Origin: Phytoseiulus persimilis
Lineage: Eukaryota > Arthropoda > Arachnida > Mesostigmata > Phytoseiidae
Direction: 5' to 3'
Assembly: GCA_037576195.1 (NCBI GenBank)
Contig: CM075101.1
Span: 46,128,001-46,192,000, forward strand
DNA length: 64,000 nucleotides
A program made the position numbers and the translations under genes. The notes below the pieces were generated by a model, which was given only the letters and a program-made list of their open reading frames with translations, ran no database searches and was not told where the DNA came from. Each line of letters begins with the position of its first letter. Within the stretch, counting starts at the first letter, position 1. Positions 47,300 to 58,613 of the stretch are shown one piece after another.

Positions 47300-50135
47300 A
47301 ACCATAAGCTGGCCATTCGGAGCCTGTTTCGTCCGGATGCTTCGCTATTTGCCGCGCCTGGAAGGACTTCCATGAGACTTTAACGATGTGGCGCACGTCC
47401 TCGATTGATTGGTTCACCACGAGGATCTGAGTAATTGCAAAGGCTTCATGAGGGCCCGCCACTCATCGGAGACAAAGCAGAGCCCTTAGCACCGGAGAGG
47501 GAGGTTCGTACTCTCAAATTCCGGGAACTTTACACTCTCGGAGCCGTGGAACTCAGTTTCGAAGCGGGGGGCGTGGCCCATTGAAGCCTCCTTAACCACC
47601 TTCCTCCCGTGGCCTTCGCGTCGCGGGTGGTGGTAGCTATAACATACCGTGAGCCTGCTGAGTGGGACAAGACACCGGAATGCACATCTGACTCGGGAGA
47701 GGTGAACAACTCGTCCTTCTCGAGGAGAACCCGCCTCTGTGAAGCCACTGCTGTTCAAGTAGGAGATCGACCGGAGCGGATCAAAGGTTGCTGAGGTATG
47801 CCTCCTGGTACGGAGTATTCATAGATTTAGTTCATATCATTACCAGAATTACCCACATTTTCGCAGGAATAAATACCAATGGGTTGCCAGTGGAAATAGG
47901 AGAGAATGACGGAGAGAATGAAAGCAGGGTTGATAGGAAAAATCTTCCCGCCAAGGCTTCATCGGTTATTACTCCGAGTCCTGGCAACGTTCCAAAGACC
48001 TCTCAGAGTTCTTGCCTCCACAGAATGTGTGGCCGGCCCGCTGGCGGCTGACTGACTGTCCGAAAGAGATATCTCACGAAGTTTCATAACTCTGAGAAAA
48101 GCCAAGGCTCGCGAGAGCTTGGCGGAGAACAGCGCCCTGCCTTGGGGCGGCCGCCACCGTCGTCGTAGGCGGCAGTCGCAATTCCCTGGTGTCGCCTTCT
48201 TCGCGGCTGCTGCTGTTGCTGGAGGAGGCGTCGCTATCGTTTGCTGTGGGAGTGGACGACGAAAAGTGTAATTAAATGGCAGCAGAGTTGGTCAGTATGC
48301 CGAACAGAGAGGGGGGAGGGGGGATCAGGGTCAGGAGGCCCACGGAAGAGTTGCTTCCATCAATCATACCGCCGCGATTAAGGACTTGGCAGGCGGAGCG
48401 TTCGTCCGATAGTGGACGAACCATCGTCTTGGACCGTACGGACAGCTCCGCGAAAATAGCAACAGCAGCTGCGCGCAATGTGTTGTTCGGACTTAATAAG
48501 TACTCTCTGACAGGTGAGTCGCCGCCGCCGACGGCTTCGTTGGTCTTCTCGTCGCCGGGAGCCATTTCCTCTAAGTTGCGAAGGAACTCAGAAACACGGA
48601 TCCTGGATGACGGAATAGGCCGACCGGGTCGATGCACTGCATCCGTGACACGGTGTCTGCGGAACCAGGATTCCTCCCCGTCGTTCCCTGGAGCGGTCAG
48701 GCGGTGTTTCTCTTGCGCTGCGATATTCTTCCGATCTGTCAGCTGCGCTCCTAATAGACTCTATCGGTCAACCGCCGCGCCGGCTTCATTTGAGCATGAG
48801 AGTAAGCGTCTTTCTCCTTTGACGATTCTCTCCGCTGGAGGGAGCGTGACGCAGAGGTTCACGTCGCCAGCTTGCGACAGATACACACGGGTGACGTCAT
48901 GGGTCCGTTCCTCGGAACCGTCTGCTTTTTCCAGGATGGATATCGCGAGCTCGTTCCCCACTTGAAACTCGTGGGGAGGACGATATGTGCATCACCAGGG
49001 AAACCGGGTACAGGAAACCAGGAAAACCATGATCATCTTCATCCAAAGGCTGATGGGACTCAACAAGATGTGATCGGTTCCGCGGGTGCGATCGCCGACA
49101 AGCATCAGATTCTCCGGCTCGGGTATCTCGGACGAGTTTCTTAGTAGATGAGTTTTGAAAGCTCCTCTGTATGAAATTCGATGCCCTCTCGATCTCGGTG
49201 GTATTAGAGGTGAGTTCCGTCGAGTATGAGGGAGTTCAGAAACCGAAGGGTTCACGAGACTGAGGCAAGGCCCATCGCGAGTCGTTCCGGATTGGGAAAG
49301 GTATTCCCCGGCGATTATTCTCACAGAAGCAACTTACCCATCGCCGAGCGAGGGAGATTCCTTCGACTTGATAGTTTCTTGGTACGAGTCCAGCCTTTCA
49401 AGCGGAACTCCTCACATCCACGAGGGCAGCGAATCCGGGTCGTCGTGACTGAACCGGAGAGTTGTAGAGAGCTTTTCACGATTTTAATCATTGTTATCGT
49501 CGGCGCGAAGCCTCCGGAACGGAGCAGACCCTCGAGAATGCGTGTGTGTTTGTGTTGCTTTCCCTCTCCTCCGTTCTGTTCCGAACCTCGGTCCGCCTTC
49601 AAGCATACATTTCGGGTCTCCGGTTTATTGTAAAATCAATCAGCAAACCGCCTGAGCGTGATTCCGGAGGACAAGGCTCTCAACTATCGATTCATTATTC
49701 TGACAGCCCGGCTGAACGGTGCTCGTCTCTTGCGCGCTCGTCGAGGCGGCGTGTGTATCATCATATAATCGTTTCGAGCCTCGAGAACGGCGGCATCGGC
49801 GGAACGAGCAGACCGAAATAGATTCGAAGAATCAAGGTGTGTGGAGGTCACTCGTCGATCGGGTCACGCGCCAAATACAATGTCGGGATGGAGGAGTCGA
49901 ACGGCCAGGAATAGATTGACTCCGATCGGACGCCGCAGTCGAGAAAGAACCGATCGAACGTTTGTCAACGCGTGCCACTCACCGAAGCGATCGGTAGGTT
50001 TCTGTGCTCCGATATTCCGTCCGAGTTACTCGGGAATGCTAGCCAGCCATGCGATCGTACGAGAGTATTCGTTTGAAAAAAAAGTCTACTCTCTGAACTT
50101 GGTTCCCGCCGTCGTTTTCGCGATTGCTGTCCTGA

Positions 50136-50178
50136 GGGACTCGCTCTCTTTGGGGACTCGCTCTCTTCGGGGACTCGG
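50136..50178. repeat. 17-bp tandem repeat, 2.5 copies
   Basis: The word GGGACTCGCTCTCTT recurs with a 17-base period at 50136 and 50153, and partially at 50170. Non-coding as far as I can see. Confidence 0.75.
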
Positions 50179-51507
50179 AGGCGGTTCTCTCATATTTGCA
50201 GAGAGATTACGAACACGCTGAAGTCGGCGGGTGAACCGGCCCGGTTGAGACGGAAGTCTTTTGAAATGGTCAGCGTTCGAATTCCTCCGTCCGAATAGCT
50301 GAGCGATATCCGTGGATCCACGATTATTTGTTGTGGACGTAGAGAACACTGCGTTGGAGAACGGAAGCCGCTCGACAGAGGTCAAAGGAGGAGCGCTTTA
50401 TGGGTCACCGCGCGGCCAGCAATAGATATTTGACAGGCCGCTCCTCGGAGCGATCATTACTGTTTCCCGGAACTTGCGGGAAACACTTTCCTCCACGCTG
50501 TTGTATTGTCCCGTTGCGGCTGCCCGGTCTCTTGGGATCGCTCCTTCGCACTTTATGTTTTCCTCCAAACGAGTGGTTTGCCTTTCCCACCTCTTCGCGC
50601 CTTCCGCATCGAGCTGACCTCTTGGAGAACTCAGGATCAGCGAACGACGCGTTTTGCGAAATTCCTCTCATCCAGGCGACGACGATCCCAGAAAGTTTGA
50701 TCAGCTCTTATCTGAACAGGAGCTATCGTCTGCGCGCTGATTCGAGTGATCTGCTTGAGGGATCGTTTCCGCACTTCACGTTACCCGAAAATTCTAGACT
50801 CTCCGGGAGAGATGACAGCGTGTCCAGAAAGGGGGGCAAGTGCCGTCACTCACGACCCGGCTCAACTTGACTCCGCCGATTCCAACAGGACTGGTCCGAA
50901 CATGGCCGGACAAACCTCGGTTTGTTCCTCCCCGTCCTCAGGAAATCGGCGGGCGAACGGCCGCAAATGAATATCAACGTTCGAGCCCCGCGACGCTCTG
51001 AGCAACGGGTTGGGCGCTCGAGTTCGCAACTGACTGGAAGGAAACGAGAGCGAGTCTCGTTGGTGAGAGTAATCGCCGAGAGCGTTGCTGCAGTTTCATT
51101 CAGTTAGCACAACGGTTCCTATTTGTAGGCTCTGGCGGGTAGATTCTAGCCCGTCTGCTCGTTGGCGCCGCCAGCGCTCGAGAGAAGCCGTTCGCGGAAG
51201 GAAGCTCGCTAGCTAGCTCCTCCGGCCACCGCCCTCGCCGTACACGAATCGACGACGACCACGGGAGTTGGTCTGTATTCCTGGTTGCGTTGCAGCGAAG
51301 TGCACCAGTGCGCGATGCGGGAATGATAGTGACTCTTGTCGGGAAAGCGCTGCTTTGTGCCTTCATCGTCTGGCTGATAAACAGACTCACTGACCTTGCG
51401 GGCTGACCTCTTGATAGTCTATCAACATAACAGCGGCCACAAGAACAGCAGCCAGCCGCGCTTACAACCACAACAACAGCGACGTCCCGCACAACCGCGA
51501 CGACGAT

Positions 51508-51858
51508 ATGAGCTACCGCAGCAGTTACGGGACCGGGTACTCGTCATCGTCGCTCAGACGACCGTACACTCCGTCGTACTCATCGTCGTACTCCCCGTCG
51601 TACTCGACGCCGTCTGTCAGCTCGTCGCTCTACAGGCCTTCTACGTACTCATCGTTCTTATCGACATACAGACGACCGTCTTTCGGCTCGACGTCTTACA
51701 GTTCGAAGAAAACAAACTCCTCAGAGGATCTTCATGGTGCGAGCGCCGAGGATACATACAATGCGACAGACTCTGAAACCCTAGCGGGCCTACGCAACTC
51801 GAAGTTTTCCAGGAGTCTGGGAAACTTGACTCGAGCGAGCGCTGAGGAGGACGATCAG
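51508..51858 (+). CDS. Ser/Tyr-rich coiled-coil protein of unknown family, exon 1
   Basis: The ATG at 51508 (G at -3) opens 117 codons ending in AEEDDQ at a consensus-like donor (CAG followed by GTCAGT, intron from 51859). Residues 1-70 are a low-complexity Ser/Tyr/Pro array with repeated PSYSSSYSPSY-type units, arginines among them, which suggests a disordered, phosphorylatable N-terminus. Residues 70-117 become mixed and acidic. The next two exons join in phase 0 to give a 213-residue protein with a central coiled coil. I do not recognise the family: the N-terminus recalls cytoskeletal or scaffold proteins only in composition. A CA-rich leader with many CAACA words precedes the ATG. Longer isoforms with unseen exons in the 5-kb first intron are possible. 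Confidence 0.7.
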
Positions 51859-54800
51859 GTCAGTTGTGAGTTATTGGATTTCGTTGTGGTTTCCGTTCTT
51901 CATTCGCCAAGTTACCGAGTCCCGATGCTTTTCCCTCTTTTCCTGGCTCCTCCGATCGCATATTGAAACACGCAGACACCCCGACGCATGAATTTATCTC
52001 TGTTCGACTCGCGGATGTACTCCCAAGAGTGTATTCCACGGCAGCGAACAGGAACACAGATTTGTATACGTTGCGCGAGCCTACTGCGGATGCCGTGGTG
52101 CCTGTCTGCGAAGACGGATGACTATCTAAATCTTTCTCTTCCCCTTACTTCCCCATTTGTTTCATCGTCTTACTCAATCTCTTTCTCTCAGCTCTTCCCC
52201 CCTCCGTTCCCCGTCCTCCTTCTTAGTTCCCTGGTCTGCTCTTCATCGCCGGATCCCCATACATACCCCATCTTCCCTGTCCCCACGTTCCTTCACCATC
52301 TTGCTTCCTGGTTCCGTCCCCCGTCTTGCTCTCCTTCTGTCCCTCCTCTACCACCTCTACTTTTCCCAACATGCACGTTTCCCCAATCTTTCCCTTGCCT
52401 TCCCTCCCCTCGTACCCCATCGTCTCCCATTCTTCCCCCGCGGTCGTCCGTTCCTCCCACTCACTGGCGACGTTCGTTCGTCCATTTGTTTCTCACTTTC
52501 TCTGTCCTTTCAAATGGCGCCACTCGATGCCCCAGCTCTGTCTCTCCCCCTTCCTTCATCACTCCTCTTGACTGCTCTAGCTGCTCACTCTTTCTCTCCC
52601 CTCCCGGTTTTTCATTCCCCTTTCCCCTGGTTCTCTCTTCCCTCGCCTCGCGATTTTCGCCGATCCTGACTCCGTGGTAGAAGTTGTTGCGGCGGCATGC
52701 GTCCGGCATCCATGGCCACGCATAACACTTTATTGCGGTGGTTTGCCCTGCGCCAGACCGTGTTAGACCTAGTGGTGGGACGTGATGAAAATAATTACCC
52801 GATTTTGCATACCACGCAACGCTGGGCGACTCTCGCTTATTACATCTCGGCTGACAAAAATGACAAACGGGGAATTAATGCTCCCACCAAACATGGCTCA
52901 CAACGATTCTCTCTATTGTTGCAGCACACACGGGACGAGTACGGGAGGACCGCAAACGAAATCAACTACAGAGAGGTATTTGCCAGCAACTTCGAAACGA
53001 GAGGGCTTGATTCTACCGGTGGAGCTCTCCCCGATCGAGCCCTTTCTGAGTTCCCACTCGTCCGAAACGGACGAGCGGTTTTCGAGTGGCAAATTCCAAG
53101 TGCCCCAATCTCCATCGACCTAACAAGAGTGTCTGGCGGGGACTCGCATGTTGATACGAGCTACAGAAAACATAGGGATCTCCGCTGACGAAGTCAATGA
53201 GAGCTTCGGCCCGCCGTCGAGGCGATGGTTATTAATTCTGGTTGATTGCAGCGACGGGACGACATCGTACGTCGTCGCAGTCGATGCAAACGATGCGGTG
53301 GCGCCGACTCGATCACAGCGACAGATATTGCTTCTCCACTCCCATGTTCCCGTTCTGCTCTTATCGCCTTTCCTCTCCACATGTTTATCAGGATCTTTTG
53401 GTTGCCCAATCTCTTTGACACCAAGCCCGAGTCTGATAAAACCGGACTCGCGAGTTCGAATGACCCTGCCAGCCAAATAGCGCTCCGATTGATAAGCAGC
53501 GCCCGCCCGCTCGATACGATTGCTGCCGGGAAAACTGGGACTACTCTCCTTGCTCCGTGTTGGGATTCCGACAAGCATTTCTGTTGAAACGGAGAGGGAA
53601 ATTCACAGTCTCAAATGATTGAAAACGAACGAATAAGTTCTGAGAGTGAGACGTGCGGACGCTGAACAGAGAACCGAATCTCATAGAGGGTGGCATTTCT
53701 ACGTCGAGGATTTTCGAGCCTGGTATTGTTCTGGACGTAATTTTGTCTATCCTTCGATTTTTTCCACAAATCGAGAAGCTGTCGAAGGTGGACTCTGGGC
53801 GGCTATTCCGGTTCTTTGTTGGAGTGGATGTGATGAGACTTGCGGCAAGGGTGTGGTTGCGGGACTGGCCCTCCTTTTTTTCCTCGAGGTCTCCTTGAAA
53901 GTGATCAGGGAAAACTCAAGTCCTATCGTATAGGACTCGCCAGGGTGATGCGCGAGACGGTCACAAGCCTGAGAATCAATGGGAGTTATCTTGGCGCCTT
54001 GAAATCGGCGATCGTATTCGCCCCTTCTTCAGACCCATGCCACTCGGCCAATCTCGTTTCCCTCGCAATTCCTCTCGTGACTCGGCAAAACTTCTTCTTG
54101 GGTGAAACAAAATTTTGGAATCGAAGGTATCTCTTCCAATGAAAATCGGGATCTCGGAAATGGCCGATTCACCCGAGAATCGAGCTGCCGCGTCAACACG
54201 ACGATTTTTTATTTTCACCGGGAATCACCCTTATTCAGTTTGTCATTCAGTTCATTCTGTCCCCGGGAGGACTCCCAACACGGAGGGAATTCTCAATCCG
54301 AACGCATGTCATTTTTCGAGTAGTCAATCTAACTTCAATAGGTTCTCTGGCTCGTGATCAGCATTCTTTCGCGCGGAAGCGAGCCCGTCAGGTCCGGACC
54401 CATAAAATTCAAGGTTTTCCTGATCACTTGGAAGACCTTGAAGAAAAAAGATGAGCCATCCTCGAAATCACGCCCTGGCCGCAATCGCCATCAAATCCAC
54501 TCCAAAAAATAATCGAAATGAGCTCCTCGGAATCCTCCATTGACTACTCATTGATCATCGAAATTCCGAGGGTTGACAAAGTAGCGGCCAGAAGAAAATC
54601 GGGCTCGAAAATTGTCGACTAGAGAATGCCACCCTATAGTATTGGAGAGCGAGTCTCATGAGAGGATTTTTCACCGCAACGAGCTCCAATATATAATGAG
54701 TATTTGTTGTTTTCATATCATTCTCCGCACGTGGTTCCCGTCACTGTGGTGCTACACAGGGTAGAACGATCAGGACCAGTCTTGCGCTGAGAGGGTCCGG

Positions 54801-56937
54801 TCATGAACTCTCTCGTCAGTCTCCGACGCTACCACGAGGAACTCGTTCAGTCTCGGAATAACGTGGGGTCTCGACTTTGCCGCAACGTTCTGCGAGCGAG
54901 AATCGGGCTTCCATGTTTTCCCTGGCTCGTATCGGAACGAAGAGACGCGGAAGAAGAAGTGTGATGATCAGAATCGAGCGGCGCAGTGAGCTGAAAAGAA
55001 GTGTTCCCCACATTCTCTTCTATTACAAAACCTTGAGAATGGAGGCGCAAACAAGGAATCAATGCTTCGGTGCTCATTGCAGAAAGCATTGTTAGGCTGT
55101 TCATGAGCGGCATCGCTTGCGGAATCGTATTGAGATCTGAAATACTGCTCTTTTGTTTGCACTCTTTCTAGTTTTTGTTTTCATAATCCAATTTCGAGAC
55201 TTGCGAAGACGATGAAGAGTAGCCGAGAGGAGAAACCGTCTTCGAAAAATCGACACGAACTTTCCCAGGAATTTCCCCAGCTCGTATCGAGGGGCGAAGA
55301 CCTAAACGAAGGATCGGTAACTGATTTTGAGCAGCGCATTGAGCAACCCCCAAGAACGCTTCGTCAAGGGTAACGAGCGAAAATCGCTTGTTGTGCACGT
55401 CGACGTGCTTGAACTGAACTCGCGAGACGAGAGCCACGACCACCATTCGACTTCCAACACAATTTGCCATCAGCACACCGCCATCACCGGCTCTATTCTC
55501 CTCGTGATAGAAGTGTTTTCATCATCCCCTCCTATCTTGCACCGGAAGGATAAGAGGGAAGAAGTCGAAACAATGGAACAATTTTTTAAAGCTTTTTGTT
55601 GTGGACTATTTCACTTCGGGTCCTGGTCGTCTATCTTCGGGATTTTACCCTCTCTCTCTTCCTGTCTGTGCGACTCTCTCTCTCCCCTCTCCTGTTTTGT
55701 TTCAGTTATTGTTCACCCGGCTCCGGGAAACAATTTAAGCGGGACTCATCAATCCGGGCGCTTGGCTCCATAGATAAGGGAATGAAAACCGTGGACTTCC
55801 TGGTTTTTGAACGGAAACTTGCTTCCACAGAGGCGGAAGATATTAGTGGGTCAATCGCGGTGTGTTACGCTTATTGGCCCTCTCCGCGTGAAGCCGGCGC
55901 GCCGTTCGCTGCGTGATGAGACTCTCAACGAGTCGGTCGACCTTGAAAGAGAAGCCGTCGGTCTCTCTCCAGAACCCGGCTGCACTCCGATCGGTTCAAC
56001 AGCGCTAGTCGAGGGTTTCATCTCGAGCCTCCCGCTGGTGAGGCGGGCCGCCAGATTCCCGAGACGTTGCCTATCCGTGAGCTCCAATGCGGTTCCATTC
56101 CGGGCGACCCTCTCGACGAGGACCTGAAGCCGACTGAGGCCTGAACTGCCGGAAGACCGAGGGAGGCTCACTCGCCCCTGCCCGCCGAGGCCATGCGTAC
56201 GTTGAAGAACTAATGGTTCGAATCACTTCAATGAGGCCTATTCATAGATATCCGGAGCGGGTTCGATGATGCTCTCCCGCCAGAGATCATGAGAAGCAGC
56301 ACTATGACTAGAATTTCTCGCGAAATTTGGTTGTTGGTGCTTGGCATCGCGATGATGGAATCAACGAGTCCCATAGGCGTCCGGATCTGGTCCCCTCGAC
56401 GCGACTCTAGTTCTCTTGCTTTGCTCTTTTTCGAGCGCTGCTCCGAGACTTTGTGCTCTGTTATGCTGGTTTTTGGCTCGTGTTTGAAACGCTCTCGTAA
56501 GTTGTGATTCAGCGATTCATCTTCTGCAGGAGTTTAACCCTGTCACTTCCAGCGTCGAAAACGGGGAGGAAGAGCGCTAACGAAAGCCCGAGCCCGGAGC
56601 GAGACAGACGGCGACGAACGCGAGCTCGGGCATTTCGGCATTAACATTAGTTACTGTGGACTGAGATCAGAGTTGTCGAGCACACTTGAATTGAACCGCA
56701 AAGACGTTGTTCTACGTTAGAAAATTTTGCTGAAGGTAGACTTGGAATGACTTTCCCTGAATACCGGATGGCGTATAACGTTCTCTAGACACGCAGCCGG
56801 CTCTCGGAAGCAGTCTGCGCCGATCGTTGCTGCGCTCCGCAAGCCCTTTCGTCCTCCGACTAGTTTGCTTCGCGTTCACTCACCCAGAATGCAGCCGTTG
56901 CTCGAGGATTCCATCAGCTAACAACTATTCGTTGCAG
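51859..56937 (+). other. Intron 1 of the coiled-coil gene
   Basis: A 5.1-kb phase-0 intron, GTCAGT to CGTTGCAG. It includes a 540-nt pyrimidine-rich tract at 52135-52675. Open frames inside it (for example 52697-53188 and 55327-55773) have no domain and no convincing splice context, so I leave them out. An additional alternative exon cannot be excluded. Confidence 0.65.
52135..52675 (+). repeat. Intronic pyrimidine-rich tract
   Basis: About 540 bases with strong C/T skew on the transcribed gene's sense strand, starting some 275 nt after the exon 1 donor. Two overlapping long open frames (230 and 170 codons) exist only because stop codons need purines. They should not be annotated as genes. 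Confidence 0.8.
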
Positions 56938-57102
56938 ATGTATGAGAACGAGCAATCCATGCGGATGTCGGAACAAGCGACGCTAATCGAGGATCTCCAG
57001 GCTCAGATCGAGCTGCGGAAAGAGATCATGCTCATCTTTGAACAACTGACGCCCGTGGACGAAGAGCTGCAGAGGGAGAAGGAGCGCTGCAGTCTTCTCG
57101 AG
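56938..57102 (+). CDS. Ser/Tyr-rich coiled-coil protein, exon 2
   Basis: The exon is bounded by a good acceptor (TATTCGTTGCAG ending 56937) and a strong donor (GAG followed by GTGAGC at 57103). It is exactly 55 codons, phase 0 at both ends. The peptide, residues 118-172 of the joined protein, is rich in Glu, Gln, Leu, Ile and Met with heptad spacing (ATLIEDLQAQIELRKEIMLI and so on) and a single TPV break, typical of a coiled coil for oligomerisation or partner binding. It has one cysteine near its end (ERCSLLE). It also starts with an in-frame ATG, so a shorter product from an internal promoter is conceivable. Function is not assignable. Confidence 0.78.
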
Positions 57103-58336
57103 GTGAGCCTCCGCTGGCTCTGAAAGAGCGGTGCCGAGCGTTAACACAGGGTCCAGAGTGGGGAGGGGGGGGGGGGCAGAAAGAGCAAGGAGGGGCGGTC
57201 ATTAGAACCTTGTGTCATTTGACATTATCTGGCCTCTCGAGCGAATGTTGGAGGGCGTTGAGCTGAGGGCCATTCGTCCGGTTGGAACGGCAAGAGGTAT
57301 CGAGATTAATGAGAGTCCCGGAAGGCTGTCATCGTCTTCTTTTCCGCCCAGGCCTCCTAGAGAGCAGCCAAATCATGTGGAAATGCGTAGAAGGTCGGTG
57401 GAACTCTTCTCCCATCTCTTCCAGCTCACTGCTTGGGGTTCGTGTCTCGGCGTTGCCTTCTGAGATTCCCCGATGCCCCGTTTCGGCACTTCAATATCAT
57501 TTTCCTCGTTTCCATGGGTTCCTCCTTCCCTGGAAATGTTTTCCCTGCTAATTCTCCCTTCTTCGGTGACTCGCTTCCGTCCTCAGATACTCCGTGCTCT
57601 CGGAAAATCGTCTCCCTCTTCCTCCTAATCCCCACGGTGCTCCCCTTAGGAGGAGGTGGAGTCCCTCTCCTCCTCAGTCTCCTCTGTCCTTACGCCTTAA
57701 TTCACCTTTTCTTCCCATCGTATCCCTCGATAACGTTCATTCTCTCCACCATCCGCTCCGGATTCCTTGTTGGCCTCCTTTCTCGCGCTTCACTCAACCG
57801 TCCCGCCTGGTTCCTCTTGTTTTTCTTCTCAGGGTGTCTCAGTCGGAGCTCTCCTTTCTCCCATGTCCCGCTCCTCGATTCCTGTAGCTACTTCGCAATC
57901 CTTCGACACCCGCATTGCTCTCCTACTCCCACGCGTTCCTCACAGTTCCTCTACGGAGGCGTTTTCCTTCCCTTTTCATCCTTCTTCCCTTCCACAACAC
58001 CGGTTCACTCTGTCAAAACAAACAGAGGCCAAGTCTACGACGTTCGGAAAGGGTCAATCGTTTATTTTTTCTGGACAGAGCCTTGCTCCCGACTAGGTGC
58101 CGAACATGAAGACAGAACGCGAGTCCCAATCGAAGACTTTTCATCGAAGATTTGAATTTTTGTTGAGCTAGAAAGCCGGTCGAACGGCTTGCAGCAAGTA
58201 CCGTCCGAACCTTTGGGGTAACCCGATGCCTGGGGAGCGAGTCTTGAAGTTTCCCGCGAACATGAAAGCTCGTGAGCAGTCCATGGAGAAGGAGATGTCT
58301 CATTCGGTATTCTCAGAGCAGATGCTTCCCTTGCAG
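57103..58336 (+). other. Intron 2 of the coiled-coil gene
   Basis: A 1234-nt phase-0 intron, GTGAGC to CTTCCCTTGCAG. It contains a 12-G run (57165-57176) shortly after the donor and a pyrimidine-rich tract at about 57500-58010. No additional exon supported. Confidence 0.72.
57500..58010 (+). repeat. Intronic pyrimidine-rich tract
   Basis: About 500 bases of C/T-biased sense strand in intron 2, the same type as the tract in intron 1. It creates a spurious 240-codon hydrophobic frame (57433-58155). Confidence 0.75.
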
Positions 58337-58462
58337 CAACTCCGCAGCCTTCGCGACGAACACGAGCGTCTCATCAGACAGCAGCAGCAGAGTTCGCAGA
58401 AACCCCAACAGAGAACAGCCGGCCAGAACAATAGACCGGCTCTAGGAAGTAGAAGATTCTGA
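58337..58462 (+). CDS. Ser/Tyr-rich coiled-coil protein, last exon
   Basis: After a strong acceptor (CTTCCCTTGCAG ending 58336) the phase-0 frame gives 41 codons and TGA at 58460-58462. The first 18 residues continue the coiled coil from exon 2 across the junction (SLLE joined to QLRSLRDEHERLIRQ), which supports the splice. A QQQQ stretch and a Gln/Asn/Arg-rich basic end (GSRRF) follow. Two AATAAA signals lie 33 and 146 nt beyond the stop, consistent with this being the true 3' end. The total product is 213 residues. The precise family is unknown to me. Confidence 0.76.
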   Translation, partial: QLRSLRDEHERLIRQQQQSSQKPQQRTAGQNNRPALGSRRF

Positions 58463-58494
58463 GAAAGACCATGGAAACCGGAGCACAGATCGGA

Positions 58495-58500
58495 AATAAA
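58495..58500 (+). terminator. Polyadenylation signal AATAAA (proximal)
   Basis: Canonical hexamer 33 nt after the stop of the coiled-coil gene. Confidence 0.65.
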
Positions 58501-58607
58501 CCTGTAGACGCAACCTTACTCGGAAACGTGACAGAATCACTCCTGAGCTCCCGATTCGCTTGAATTGGTCGAGTTCAGCTATGATGAAGGGAACGCAATA
58601 TTTTGTA

Positions 58608-58613
58608 AATAAA
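58608..58613 (+). terminator. Polyadenylation signal AATAAA (distal)
   Basis: Second canonical hexamer about 146 nt after the stop. It may be an alternative cleavage signal of the same transcript. Confidence 0.55.

Larger units (their letters stand above)
43899..51507. other. Gene-free stretch before the coiled-coil gene
   Basis: No exon that I can support. A hydrophilic plus-strand frame starting at ATG 44343 looks mildly protein-like but competes with two other open frames and has no domain or splice partner. The stretch contains a GGTC repeat, a 14-bp tandem near 44746-44776, a pyrimidine tract at 46735-46985, a 19-C run and a 17-bp tandem near 50136. The last few hundred bases before 51508 should contain the promoter and 5'UTR of the plus-strand gene. 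A TTCAGTT word near 51093-51099 resembles an arthropod initiator, with no TATA box evident. Confidence 0.5.

Noticed and set aside
52157-52680. Long Pro/Ser/Leu-rich open frames
   Set aside because: They exist because the pyrimidine tract lacks the purines needed for stop codons. Intronic.
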